From the NCBI RefSeq assembly GCF_004785935.1, contig NZ_SRRP01000001.1, positions 62,001 through 126,000 of the forward strand: a DNA stretch of 64,000 nucleotides, written 5' to 3'. A model generated the notes under the pieces. It was given only the letters and a program-made list of their open reading frames with translations. It made no database searches and was not told the DNA's origin. This document shows, piece after piece, positions 18,150 to 26,319 of this stretch. A program made the position numbers and the translations under genes. Every line of letters begins with the position of its first letter. The first letter of the stretch is position 1. This DNA comes from Streptococcus rubneri (GTDB taxonomy: Bacteria; Bacillota; Bacilli; Lactobacillales; Streptococcaceae).

Positions 18150-19334
18150 CTACTCTTTGTACTCAAGGAGAAGTGGTGAGGTTGTCTCGACTGCTTGTTT
18201 TCGCTTGAAAAATGCAGCCATTTGAAGCAGGATCCGGGGAACTGTTTGCCATTTTTTCCAAGCTTGGACACGGGTGTCGATGAGTTGCTTGGCTAGACGT
18301 TCCAGCATTTCTCTTTCTGTTGGATCTAGGTCCTGAGCATTTTGAAAGATTTCTTTGATCTTGGAGAAATTTTTCAAGTTCATCAAATCATTAATCGAAG
18401 TGATGCCGGCGTCCAGAAAAATGCCAAAAAAAGTATCAAAGAACTTCTTGCGTTCATCCGCCGATGTTTCGCGAACCCACTGCTTCAGGGTCTCGTCGGT
18501 CTGCTGGCTATCGGGACTGGTTTGATCCAGTGTCACAAATCCATCCTTTTCAACCATCCAAGTAAAGGTGTCATGCTGGGCAAAGCCACCAAAGGCACGA
18601 CTTTTGACAATCGTAGCAGGCTCAGGAACTTCCAGCATCATCCCAACGATGGACCCTTGCGGGACAAAGCGGTGAACGAGGTGCGCGATTCGTTGATAGC
18701 CCTCCGTTTCGATAATGGCCTTGTTGAGGCCAGGAGCGTCGTAACAGTAGATGGCGTCGACCCGTTCAAACAGATGATCTGGAAGGTAAGAGCAGGCGTA
18801 GGCTGCGAGATTGCCCCCTTTGGAGTGGCCGGCTACCATAAAGCGTCCTTTAGGAAATTCCTTCATGACATGTTGTAGGTAGCTGGCTGCACGCCTCTGA
18901 GATGGGACATGGTCCATATAGGTCATGTGGAAGTCTTCCTTCCAGCCGATCAAGGTATCATCCGTCCCTCTGAAAACGACCAAATAAACATCCATGGTAA
19001 GACGATAGGTCATAGCCGCAAACTGCTTCTGAACATCGGGGTCATATTCGTCGACATAGTTAAGAAGTTTGACATTCTTAAAGCGTTTGGATGTAGCTAG
19101 GACATCGACTAATTGCAGGTGTTGGTCTGTCACGATGAAATCTGTGGTTCGATCGACTAGCTCTACTGCATCAGATAAGCGGACTTCAATATTGGTCGTA
19201 TCCCCTTGAGGCACGATCCGATCAAAAGGAAGATAGGTCAGCTCTGTCAGTGCCAGGACATCGAGTTCCTTAAAAGGGCGATCGTAGATGGAATCATAGG
19301 CGACATAGTCTAGATAATCAAAAATCGTGGACAT
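18150..19334 (-). CDS. DUF2974 / Mbeg1-like alpha/beta hydrolase
   Basis: Starting at ATG 19334 (AAAGGAG SD), the product has 394 residues. The lipase elbow MVAGHSKGGNLAAY gives the nucleophile Ser, and the family start MSTIFDYLDYVAYDSIYD is clear. No signal peptide or membrane helix is seen, so it acts inside the cell. Members are predicted esterases or lipases of unknown substrate. A longer in-frame extension upstream of 19334 runs through the promoter region and is not coding. It is convergent with the IS element and divergent from the two-component system. Confidence 0.85.
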   Translation of the reverse strand: MSTIFDYLDYVAYDSIYDRPFKELDVLALTELTYLPFDRIVPQGDTTNIEVRLSDAVELVDRTTDFIVTDQHLQLVDVLATSKRFKNVKLLNYVDEYDPDVQKQFAAMTYRLTMDVYLVVFRGTDDTLIGWKEDFHMTYMDHVPSQRRAASYLQHVMKEFPKGRFMVAGHSKGGNLAAYACSYLPDHLFERVDAIYCYDAPGLNKAIIETEGYQRIAHLVHRFVPQGSIVGMMLEVPEPATIVKSRAFGGFAQHDTFTWMVEKDGFVTLDQTSPDSQQTDETLKQWVRETSADERKKFFDTFFGIFLDAGITSINDLMNLKNFSKIKEIFQNAQDLDPTEREMLERLAKQLIDTRVQAWKKWQTVPRILLQMAAFFKRKQAVETTSPLLLEYKE

Positions 19335-19361
19335 GAGATTCTCCTTTGTATCTGTATGTTC

Positions 19362-19370
19362 AGTATAGCA
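19362..19370 (-). promoter_or_regulatory. Extended -10 promoter of the Mbeg1-like gene
   Basis: On the minus strand TGCTATACT lies 28 bases before the ATG at 19334. Confidence 0.6.
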
Positions 19371-19469
19371 TAAAATACCTGAAAAGCCCCTCAGTAAAAA
19401 TAGGAAATTGACGAAAGGAGTTACCTTTAAGTTGAGATGGCGAAAAATATGTATGCTCCTTGGATAATT

Positions 19470-19478
19470 TGATATAAT
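19470..19478 (+). promoter_or_regulatory. Extended -10 promoter of the two-component operon
   Basis: TGATATAAT lies 40 bases before the response-regulator start. No BceR-type box is seen here, so the sensor operon itself is probably not autoregulated. Confidence 0.65.
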
Positions 19479-19517
19479 GAAAGGGTAATACTCTAGTAAG
19501 AAAGAGAAGGAAAGAGC

Positions 19518-20195
19518 ATGCACAAAATTCTTCTTGTCGAAGATGATGAAACCATTCGCCAACAAGTGAAGAAAATCATGGAGCAGTGGGGCTTTGAAGT
19601 TATTGCAGTTGATGACTTTATGGATGTATTGGGGACCTTCGTCCAGACCAATCCTCATCTGATTCTGATGGATATTGGCCTTCCTCTTTATAATGGCTAC
19701 CATTGGTGCCAGGAGATTCGTAAGGTGTCTAAAGTCCCTATCATGTTTTTATCCTCACGCGATCAAGCCATGGACATCGTCATGGCTATCAATATGGGAG
19801 GAGATGACTATGTGACAAAGCCTTTTGATCCCAATGTCCTCCTGGCAAAAATCCAGGGCCTCCTTCGCCGCTCATATGAGTTTGGGACTGATCAAGATTT
19901 GTTAGAACACCGGGGTGCCATCCTCAATCTCAAATCCATGGATCTGGTCTACGAGGGAGAAGTGGTCAATCTGACCAAGAATGAATTTCAAATTCTTCGT
20001 ATCCTGTTTGAAAAGGCTGGAAGTGTAGTGGCTCGGGATGATCTGATGAAGGAATTGTGGAACAGTGATTTCTTTATTGATGATAACACTCTCTCGGTCA
20101 ATGTAGCTAGACTTCGGAAGAAACTCGAAGAAGCAGGACTGGAACATTTTATCGAAACGAAAAAAGGGATAGGATACGGGTTGAGCAATGGATAA
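19518..20195 (+). CDS. OmpR-family response regulator, BceR-like
   Basis: The receiver domain (1-~120) has the acidic pocket EDD (8-10), phospho-acceptor Asp 52 in LILMDIGLP, and the switch residues in MFLSSRD and VTKPFDP. A C-terminal winged helix (about 135-225) ends in RLRKKLEEAG..IGYGL. It is coupled to a BceS-type kinase by an 8-base overlap and lies just before two BceAB-type transporters. TNACA-N4-TGTAA boxes sit upstream of both transporters, so these are the likely targets. Confidence 0.93.
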   Translation: MHKILLVEDDETIRQQVKKIMEQWGFEVIAVDDFMDVLGTFVQTNPHLILMDIGLPLYNGYHWCQEIRKVSKVPIMFLSSRDQAMDIVMAINMGGDDYVTKPFDPNVLLAKIQGLLRRSYEFGTDQDLLEHRGAILNLKSMDLVYEGEVVNLTKNEFQILRILFEKAGSVVARDDLMKELWNSDFFIDDNTLSVNVARLRKKLEEAGLEHFIETKKGIGYGLSNG

Positions 20196-21162
20196 TCGAT
20201 TCTTATTTGTCAAACACTATCTGATTTCTCATCGTCGTTATCTCTATTTGATTGGTTTACTCCTTTCATCTCTGGTCTTGTTTGCCTATATATTCGAAGG
20301 CTACCGCAATTTTCTCCTTTACCTGACAGGAATTTTGGCTTTTTTGAGTCTGCTTCTGATCATTTGGGATGCAGTGGCTAAGTATCAGGCCTATCGGAAG
20401 GAAGTGCTCTATGGGGAGGGAGTAGCTGAGACCCCTCTAGAAAAGATCTTGAGTCAGAAGCTAGCAGCCAGTCAGCAAGCCCAACGTGAGCAGACAACGG
20501 TGAGTCTAGAGACCTACAATGACCTGATGGATTACTATACCCTCTGGGTCCACCAGATTAAGACGCCCATTGCGGCCAGTCAACTCTTGGTTAAAAATAT
20601 AGAAGACAGCGACCTGAGACAACAAATGGAGCAGGAGCTCTTTAAGATTGACTCCTATGCCAATGTGGTCCTCCAGTATCTGAGACTCGAAAGCTTTCAC
20701 GATGATTTGGTTCTTAAGCGTGTTCCACTCGAAGAGCTGGTCAAAGAAGTCGTGCGAAAGTATGCCATTTTCTTTATTCAAAAGGGCTTGACGGTGGATC
20801 TGCATGACTTAGATGTCACCGTCATTACCGATCGCAAGTGGCTCTTGGTCATCATCGAGCAATTGCTGTCTAATAGCCTTAAGTATACCAGCACTGGCGG
20901 GATTGAGATCTATTTCAAAGACCAGACCCTTTATATGAAAGATAGTGGGATTGGAATTAAGGATAGTGATATACTCCGTGTCTTTGAGCGGGGATTCTCC
21001 GGCTACAATGGGCATTTGACCCAGCAATCCTCTGGACTAGGCCTCTATCTGTCTAAAAAGATTGCCGATCAGCTAGGGCACCAACTCCAGATGACGTCCC
21101 AGGTCGGCCAAGGGACGACTGTTGCCATTCACTTTGAAGAAAAGAAGTTGGTCATGGATTAG
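20188..21162 (+). CDS. Intramembrane-sensing histidine kinase, BceS-like
   Basis: A protein of 324 residues with two membrane helices (about 18-36 and 41-60) joined by only a few residues, so it has no extracellular sensor. This is the mark of kinases that sense through their BceAB transporter. The H-box is WVHQIKTP (His 122), the N-box LLSNSLKYTS, and the G-boxes DSGIGI and SSGLGLYLSK. The start overlaps the regulator stop. One kinase serves two transporters here, so either or both could supply the signal. Confidence 0.93.
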   Translation: MDNRFLFVKHYLISHRRYLYLIGLLLSSLVLFAYIFEGYRNFLLYLTGILAFLSLLLIIWDAVAKYQAYRKEVLYGEGVAETPLEKILSQKLAASQQAQREQTTVSLETYNDLMDYYTLWVHQIKTPIAASQLLVKNIEDSDLRQQMEQELFKIDSYANVVLQYLRLESFHDDLVLKRVPLEELVKEVVRKYAIFFIQKGLTVDLHDLDVTVITDRKWLLVIIEQLLSNSLKYTSTGGIEIYFKDQTLYMKDSGIGIKDSDILRVFERGFSGYNGHLTQQSSGLGLYLSKKIADQLGHQLQMTSQVGQGTTVAIHFEEKKLVMD

Positions 21163-21217
21163 GGGAATTCGTCGGTACCTAATGATTCTCTCCCTAAGGT
21201 CCTCTTTTATTTAAAAA

Positions 21218-21291
21218 TGACAAAAATGTAAGATTAAATTTTAAAAATGAAAGGTTAGGTTATGGTGACCACCTTTTATTTTTTATACAAT
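21218..21291 (+). promoter_or_regulatory. BceR-type box and promoter of the first transporter module
   Basis: TGACA-AAAA-TGTAA (21218-21231) is a perfect TNACA-N4-TGTAA box. AAAATGAAAGGTTAG follows 26 bases from the box start, and TACAAT (21286-21291) lies 68 bases from the box start. The second module at 25416-25489 has the same three elements at the same distances. The -35 is poor, which fits a promoter that needs an activator. Confidence 0.85.
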
Positions 21292-21320
21292 AGTCTCATC
21301 AAATGAAGGAGGTCAAGAAA

Positions 21321-21449
21321 ATGAAACTCTTGAAATGGATGAAAGAACCCAAAAAGATTAAGAAACCAAATAAGAAAACCGATTTGGAAAAGGTGGAATT
21401 TGGTCGCCAAGTCCTACAACAAACCCAAGAATTTTTCTTGATCTACTAG
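21321..21449 (+). CDS. 42-aa basic small protein in the leader of the first transporter operon
   Basis: Not recognised. GAAGGAGGTC is a perfect SD 6 bases before the ATG. The product is lysine-rich in its first half (EPKKIKKPNKKTD) and ends QQTQEFFLIY. No signal peptide or membrane helix is present. It starts 30 bases after the BceR-controlled -10 and ends 15 bases before the ATPase start, so it would be induced together with the transporter. It may be an accessory protein, a regulatory peptide or a translated leader. Confidence 0.6.
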   Translation: MKLLKWMKEPKKIKKPNKKTDLEKVEFGRQVLQQTQEFFLIY

Positions 21450-21464
21450 TAAAAGGAGAAAAGT

Positions 21465-22223
21465 ATGTCATTACTAGACGTTCAACATATCAAAAAAATC
21501 TACAAAACCCGCTTTCAAGGGACGCAGGTCGAAGCATTGAAAGATATTCACTTCACCGTGGAAAAAGGGGAGTACGTCGCCATCATGGGGGAATCAGGGT
21601 CCGGGAAATCGACCCTTCTCAATATCCTAGCCATGCTGGACCAGCCGACGGAAGGGCGGGTCTACCTCAACGGTACCGATACTTCAACTATCAAGAATAA
21701 GGATGCGTCCAGCTTCCGTCGGGAAAAACTAGGCTTTGTCTTTCAAGATTTTAATCTGCTCGATACCTTGTCCGTTAAGGACAATATCCTCTTACCTTTG
21801 GTCCTTTCTCGCAGACCCGTCAAGGAAATGATGAGCAAGGTCGATAGCGTCAGTCGGGAGTTGGGCATTCACCAACTTCTAGAGAAATATCCTTACGAAA
21901 TTTCTGGTGGGCAAAAACAACGGGTGGCTGTAGCACGGGCTATTATCACCTCTCCAGAAATTCTCCTTGCTGATGAGCCAACAGGGGCGTTGGATTCCAA
22001 GTCTTCGGCTGCGCTGCTAGATGTCTTTGAAGATATCAATAGCATGGGCCAGACCATCCTCATGGTGACCCACTCAACCGCAGCAGCATCTCGGGCCAAG
22101 CGTGTGCTCTTTATCAAGGACGGAATTCTTTACAATCAAATCTTCCGCGGGGAGAAAACCGAGCGTCAGATGTTCCAAGAAATCTCGGATACCTTGACGG
22201 TCATGGCAAGTGAGGTGGAGTAG
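21465..22223 (+). CDS. BceA-type ABC transporter ATPase, copy 1
   Basis: ATP-binding subunit of a peptide-antibiotic resistance transporter. Walker A is GESGSGKST, Q-loop FVFQDFNLLD, signature ISGGQKQRVAVARAI, Walker B ILLADEPTGALD, and H-loop VTHS. Length 252. The permease starts directly at the stop codon. Compared with copy 2 (25552) the proteins differ at only about five positions before the C-terminal tail, while many codons differ silently. Confidence 0.95.
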   Translation: MSLLDVQHIKKIYKTRFQGTQVEALKDIHFTVEKGEYVAIMGESGSGKSTLLNILAMLDQPTEGRVYLNGTDTSTIKNKDASSFRREKLGFVFQDFNLLDTLSVKDNILLPLVLSRRPVKEMMSKVDSVSRELGIHQLLEKYPYEISGGQKQRVAVARAIITSPEILLADEPTGALDSKSSAALLDVFEDINSMGQTILMVTHSTAAASRAKRVLFIKDGILYNQIFRGEKTERQMFQEISDTLTVMASEVE

Positions 22224-24209
22224 ATGTTTCGATTGACCACTAAATTAGCTTGCTCTAATCTCATCAAGAACCGCAGGCTCTATTATCCCTTTGCGATTGC
22301 GGTCATTCTCGCAGTGACCATCGCCTATCTCTTTGACTCCTTGACCTTTAATCCAAACATTTCTAAGCTTCGAGGGGGATCTCCCATACTCTTCACCCTA
22401 GGCTTGGGACTGTTCGTGGTAAATGTTGCTGGGGCTATCATCGTGCTCTATGCCAATAGCTTTGTCATGAAAAACCGCTCCAAGGAGTTGGGAATTTACA
22501 GTATGCTAGGCCTTGAAAAACGGCATCTCATCAGCATGATCTTCAAAGAACTCTTGATTTTTGGTTTTGTGACTATCTCAAGCGGTATCTTGATCGGCGC
22601 CCTCTTTGACAAGCTGATCTTTGCCTTTCTCTTGAAACTCATGAAGATGAAGGTCCAGCTGGTATCTACCTTCCAACCAGGGATTGTCATCTTGGTCTTT
22701 GTTACCTTTGGTCTCATCTTTGCCCTCTTGGTTTTTCTCAACGCTTGGCGTATTCTTCGATTGAACGCTCTGCAACTGACACGTGAGAAGGCTAGTGGTG
22801 AAAAGAAAGCCCGCTTCTTGTGGCCCCAAACCATCCTGGGCTTAGCCTCTCTCGGTTTTGGCTACTACCTAGCTTTGTCTGTCAAAGACCCCATGTCTGC
22901 GATTTTGATCTTCTTTCTAGCGGTTGTCTTAGTTATGATCGGGACCTACCTACTCTTTAATGCTGGGATCACCGTCTTCTTGCATCTGCTTAAGAAAAAG
23001 AAGAACTATTATTACCAACCCAACAACATGATCTCGGTCTCTAACCTCATCTATCGCATGAAGAAAAATGCGGTGGGGCTTGCGACCATTGCTATCCTCT
23101 CGACCATGGTATTGGTGACCATCTCTGCTGCGACCAACATCTATGTTGGTGGTGAAATGATCAAGAAAATCATGAATCCACATGATTTTTCCATTCAAGG
23201 AAAAGGAGTGGATTTGGAGCAAATCAATCAGAAATTTGATGAATTTGCCTCTGAGCACCAGCTTGAGATCAAGAATCGTGACCTGATGACTTATGCTACC
23301 TTTGGGGTCGAATCACAAAAGGGTACGGATTTCACGGTCTATCCTGACGATGAACGCGATGTTAGACCGCGGACAGTCTTTCTGGTCTTTGATGCAGTTA
23401 GCTATGAGCAAATGACCGGAGAACACGTTGATCTGGCCGGCAACCAGGTCATCCTCTTTGCCCACAACAAGGCTCTGAAAGGGCAAAAGCAGTTTACTAT
23501 TAATGGGCAAGACTTTCAAGTCAAGGAAGAAGTGACCAAGGATTTTATCACCGATCATGTCCCAAACATCTTCAATATGCTGACAGAGGATTTCAATTAC
23601 CTGATTGTGCCTGACCTTTCAGCTTTTGTCGCTCAGTTTCCGAACCTTGCTGTCGTTACCCAAATCTATGGTGGTTTCAATGTCAATGTAGATGAAGAAC
23701 AACAACTTAAGTTAGCTGACAGCTATGACAAGCTAATCGATGATTTTAGTAGCCGGCTGACAGATATGCAATTTGTATATGGAGGCAATCGAGCATATAA
23801 TGTGAGAGAAATGAATAGCCTCTTTGGTGGCATCTTCTTTATCGGTATTTTCTTGTCATTGATCTTTATGGTCGGAACAGTCATCGTCATCTACTACAAG
23901 CAAATTTCAGAAGGCTATGAAGACCGTGACCGCTTCGTCATTCTCCAACAGGTAGGACTTGATGAAGATGAGGTCAAACGGACCATCAACCGTCAAGTGC
24001 GGACCGTCTTCTTCCTCCCTCTCATCTTTGCCTTTATCCACCTGGCCTTTGCCTACCATATGATCCGCCTCATTCTTAAAGTCCTCGGTGTCATCAATAG
24101 TGGCCAAGTCCTCGTCGTGACCCTCAGTGTCTGCGCCGTCTTTCTCATCACCTACCTGATCGTCTTTTGGATCACCTCTCGGAGCTACCGTAAGATTGTG
24201 CAGATATAA
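22224..24209 (+). CDS. BceB-type ABC permease, copy 1
   Basis: A product of 661 residues with ten predicted helices: helix 1 near 17-36, three at ~55-170, two at ~195-245, one at ~285-305, then a large extracellular domain (about 310-515) and three C-terminal helices with YYKQISEGYEDRDRF before the last pair. This plan is specific to BceAB transporters, which free lipid II-cycle intermediates from bacitracin-like peptides or lantibiotics and signal to the kinase. The extracellular domain, which gives specificity, is quite different from that of copy 2. Confidence 0.93.
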   Translation: MFRLTTKLACSNLIKNRRLYYPFAIAVILAVTIAYLFDSLTFNPNISKLRGGSPILFTLGLGLFVVNVAGAIIVLYANSFVMKNRSKELGIYSMLGLEKRHLISMIFKELLIFGFVTISSGILIGALFDKLIFAFLLKLMKMKVQLVSTFQPGIVILVFVTFGLIFALLVFLNAWRILRLNALQLTREKASGEKKARFLWPQTILGLASLGFGYYLALSVKDPMSAILIFFLAVVLVMIGTYLLFNAGITVFLHLLKKKKNYYYQPNNMISVSNLIYRMKKNAVGLATIAILSTMVLVTISAATNIYVGGEMIKKIMNPHDFSIQGKGVDLEQINQKFDEFASEHQLEIKNRDLMTYATFGVESQKGTDFTVYPDDERDVRPRTVFLVFDAVSYEQMTGEHVDLAGNQVILFAHNKALKGQKQFTINGQDFQVKEEVTKDFITDHVPNIFNMLTEDFNYLIVPDLSAFVAQFPNLAVVTQIYGGFNVNVDEEQQLKLADSYDKLIDDFSSRLTDMQFVYGGNRAYNVREMNSLFGGIFFIGIFLSLIFMVGTVIVIYYKQISEGYEDRDRFVILQQVGLDEDEVKRTINRQVRTVFFLPLIFAFIHLAFAYHMIRLILKVLGVINSGQVLVVTLSVCAVFLITYLIVFWITSRSYRKIVQI

Positions 24210-24230
24210 GAAAAAGAAGCTCGAATCAAA

Positions 24231-24373
24231 TTAGAAACTTTCCTTAGGTGAGTACGGACGTCAGCGAACTTCGAAGAAGTTCCATGACTAATTATTGAGC
24301 CTAAGGTCTCAATAATTCCGAGTGCCTGAAACATGATTATTTCAGGCACTTTTCTCACAGCAGAAAGTTTCAA
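24231..24373 (+). repeat. ~143-nt multi-stem structured repeat, copy B (candidate ncRNA)
   Basis: Same plan and same orientation as copy A (13954). AAACTTTC / GAAAGTTT and GTGAG / CTCAC close the structure, and the hairpin around AACTTC-GAA-GAAGTT is identical. The third hairpin is AATTATTGAG / CTCAATAATT (24290-24317) and the fourth GTGCCTGAAA / TTTCAGGCAC (24322-24349). Both differ from copy A in sequence but not in pairing. It begins 22 bases after the permease stop, so it may be a 3' UTR element. Confidence 0.8.
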
Positions 24374-24461
24374 TATACTCTAAATAATAATTAGAAATCA
24401 TTTGGATATTTTTGCACAATAGTCCAGATTAGGTTATTCAAAGTAAAAATTGTCAACTTTT

Positions 24462-24488
24462 TAAGCTCGCTCATGGCGGGCTTTTGTG
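24462..24488 (+). terminator. Probable intrinsic terminator
   Basis: AAGCTCGC TCATG GCGGGCTTTTG gives a 7-bp stem with one G-T pair. It ends the first transporter operon. The rest of 24374-24573 is AT-rich, without a gene. Confidence 0.65.
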
Positions 24489-24530
24489 CGAAAATCGACA
24501 GCGATTGTTTTTGCTTTTCAAAGGGATATA

Positions 24531-24563
24531 AAAAAGACTGAACCAGTCGAGTTCAGTCTTTGT
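24531..24563 (-). terminator. Intrinsic terminator of the minus-strand SemiSWEET gene
   Basis: AAGACTGAAC / GTTCAGTCTT is a perfect 10-bp stem. On the minus strand it is followed by six Ts. On the plus strand the tail is weaker, but it may work both ways. Confidence 0.85.
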
Positions 24564-24573
24564 TCGCTTTCTA

Positions 24574-24837
24574 TTAAAGTGATGTAAGGAAAGTCAATCC
24601 TCCTAGGATGACACCTGCCGAATTCGGAATGATCAAAATCCAGTCTTTTTTAGGTTCCTTTGTCCAACCATAAATGACCCAGATCAAGCAAGAAATAGCA
24701 GCTGACAAGGGTTGGAAAGGTTGGGCCTTGTTTCCCTGTAAATTAGCAATAATTTGTGGGATGTAGGCAATGAAAACGATAATCCCAATAAAGGCACCGA
24801 TCGAGCCAACGATTTGGTTGATTTTTTGTTTATTCAT
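24574..24837 (-). CDS. SemiSWEET sugar transporter 1
   Basis: Eighty-seven residues with three helices in a triple-helix bundle; the PQ motif is YIPQIIANLQG and the second signature SCLIWVIYG. SemiSWEETs form dimers that carry sugars by facilitated diffusion. The SD is AGAGGTAA. A second SemiSWEET (25117) is divergently transcribed, so both lie between two Bce transporter modules. Homo- or heterodimers are possible. Confidence 0.9.
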   Translation of the reverse strand: MNKQKINQIVGSIGAFIGIIVFIAYIPQIIANLQGNKAQPFQPLSAAISCLIWVIYGWTKEPKKDWILIIPNSAGVILGGLTFLTSL

Positions 24838-24858
24838 AAAATTTTACCTCTGTGTATC

Positions 24859-24887
24859 AAAATAGCATAAATAGGAAGATAATGCAA
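24859..24887 (-). promoter_or_regulatory. Promoter of SemiSWEET 1
   Basis: On the minus strand TTGCAT, 17 bp and TATTTT preceded by TGC. Confidence 0.6.
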
Positions 24888-25053
24888 TTAATTTGCATGC
24901 TATTCAAGATGAAAATGATTATATTTGCAAAAAAATTAGACAAAGTGTCTAAAATAATTACTAGAGAGAAGACTCTCTCGAAGAGAAATCCATCTTCCTG
25001 CAAAATCACAAGATTGTGACACTTTACAGTTCAGTAACATTTGAAAAAAGCAC

Positions 25054-25082
25054 TTGAATTTTAAGAGGGCAAGCGTTAGAAT
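25054..25082 (+). promoter_or_regulatory. Promoter of SemiSWEET 2
   Basis: TTGAAT, 17 bp, TAGAAT, 34 bases before ATG 25117. An alternative start inside this promoter (25054) is therefore excluded. The DNA between the two divergent promoters (24888-25053) holds nothing else that I can name. Confidence 0.75.
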
Positions 25083-25116
25083 AGTGCGTACTCAAAAAAT
25101 GAAAGGTATTTTGAAA

Positions 25117-25374
25117 ATGAATGAAAAACAAATGAAAATTCTTGGTTGGGTTGCGACCTTTATGTCTGTGATGATGTACGTGTCTTACTTCCCACAAATC
25201 ATGGATAACCTCTCAGGTCACAAAGGAAACTTTGTTCAACCTTTAGTTGCCGCTATCAACTGTAGCCTTTGGGTCTATTACGGACTCTTTAAAAAAGAAC
25301 GCGATATCCCACTTGCTGCAGCCAATGCACCAGGGATCATCTTTGGTTTGATCACAGCCATTACAGCTTTATAA
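25117..25374 (+). CDS. SemiSWEET sugar transporter 2
   Basis: Eighty-five residues from ATG 25117 (AAAGG ten bases upstream). Three helices are seen, with YFPQIMDNLSG (PQ motif) and NCSLWVYYGLFK. Only about a third to half of the positions agree with SemiSWEET 1, so this is an old paralogue. It has its own promoter and terminator and is monocistronic. Confidence 0.9.
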   Translation: MNEKQMKILGWVATFMSVMMYVSYFPQIMDNLSGHKGNFVQPLVAAINCSLWVYYGLFKKERDIPLAAANAPGIIFGLITAITAL

Positions 25375-25378
25375 GAAG

Positions 25379-25411
25379 GAACTAGCTCCCGCAAGGAAGC
25401 TAGTTTTTTTA
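25379..25411 (+). terminator. Intrinsic terminator of SemiSWEET 2
   Basis: AACTAGCT .. AGCTAGTT followed by seven Ts. It ends five bases before the BceR box of the second module. Confidence 0.9.
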
Positions 25412-25415
25412 TACC

Positions 25416-25489
25416 TTACAGAAATGTAAGAAATCAGGCTCAAAATGAAAGGTTAGCTTATTGTAGATCTCTCTCCAAATCGTTACAAT
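25416..25489 (+). promoter_or_regulatory. BceR-type box and promoter of the second transporter module
   Basis: TTACA-GAAA-TGTAA (25416-25429), AAAATGAAAGGTTAG 26 bases from the box start, then TTGTAG (25461), 17 bp, TACAAT (25484-25489). The spacing from box to -10 is 68 bases, the same as in module 1. Confidence 0.87.
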
Positions 25490-25551
25490 AGAGGTGTAAA
25501 AAAAGTTTTATGGATGTCAATCATATAACCGGATAGAAATGGAGAATGAAA

Positions 25552-26319
25552 ATGGCCTTATTAGATGTACAACATGTGAAAAAAATTTACAAAACCCGCT
25601 TTCAAGGAACGCAGGTCGAAGCCCTAAAAGACATCCACTTCACCGTGGAGAAGGGGGAATACGTCGCCATCATGGGGGAATCAGGATCTGGGAAATCGAC
25701 CCTCCTTAACATCCTAGCCATGCTGGATCAGCCGACGGAAGGGAGGGTCTACCTCAATGGCACCGACACCTCGACCATTAAGAACAAGGATGCGTCCAGT
25801 TTCCGTCGGGAAAAACTTGGCTTTGTCTTTCAAGATTTTAATCTGCTGGATACCTTGTCCGTCAAGGACAATATCCTTCTCCCTCTCGTCCTCTCACGCA
25901 GACCGGTCAAGGAAATGATGAGTAAGGTCGATAGCGTCAGTCGAGAGTTGGCCATTCACCAGCTCTTAGAAAAATACCCTTACGAAATCTCTGGTGGGCA
26001 AAAACAACGGGTGGCTGTAGCACGGGCCATTATCACCTCACCAGAAATCCTCCTTGCTGATGAGCCAACAGGGGCGCTGGATTCCAAATCTTCGGCTGCG
26101 TTGCTTGATGTCTTTGAAGATATTAATACAATGGGACAAACCATCCTCATGGTGACCCACTCAACTGCAGCGGCAGCTCGGGCCAAGCGCGTGCTCTTTA
26201 TCAAGGACGGGATCCTTTACAATCAGATCTTCCGCGGGGAAAAAACAGAGCGTCAGATGTTCCAAGAAATCTCGGATACCTTGACAGTCATGGCGGGTAA
26301 GGAGGATAGCGATGTTTAA
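25552..26319 (+). CDS. BceA-type ABC transporter ATPase, copy 2
   Basis: From ATG 25552 the product has 255 residues. GGAG lies 7 bases before this ATG and only 1 base before the in-frame ATG 25546, so 25552 is preferred. All ABC motifs are as in copy 1. The C-terminal tail differs (AGKEDSDV against ASEVE). The end overlaps the permease start by 8 bases. Many codons differ silently from copy 1, so the proteins are held alike by selection or by conversion that is not very recent. Confidence 0.95.
   Translation: MALLDVQHVKKIYKTRFQGTQVEALKDIHFTVEKGEYVAIMGESGSGKSTLLNILAMLDQPTEGRVYLNGTDTSTIKNKDASSFRREKLGFVFQDFNLLDTLSVKDNILLPLVLSRRPVKEMMSKVDSVSRELAIHQLLEKYPYEISGGQKQRVAVARAIITSPEILLADEPTGALDSKSSAALLDVFEDINTMGQTILMVTHSTAAAARAKRVLFIKDGILYNQIFRGEKTERQMFQEISDTLTVMAGKEDSDV

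Noticed and set aside
19335-19703. N-terminal extension of the Mbeg1-like gene
   Set aside because: The extension passes through the divergent promoters and the response-regulator start, and a good SD precedes ATG 19334.
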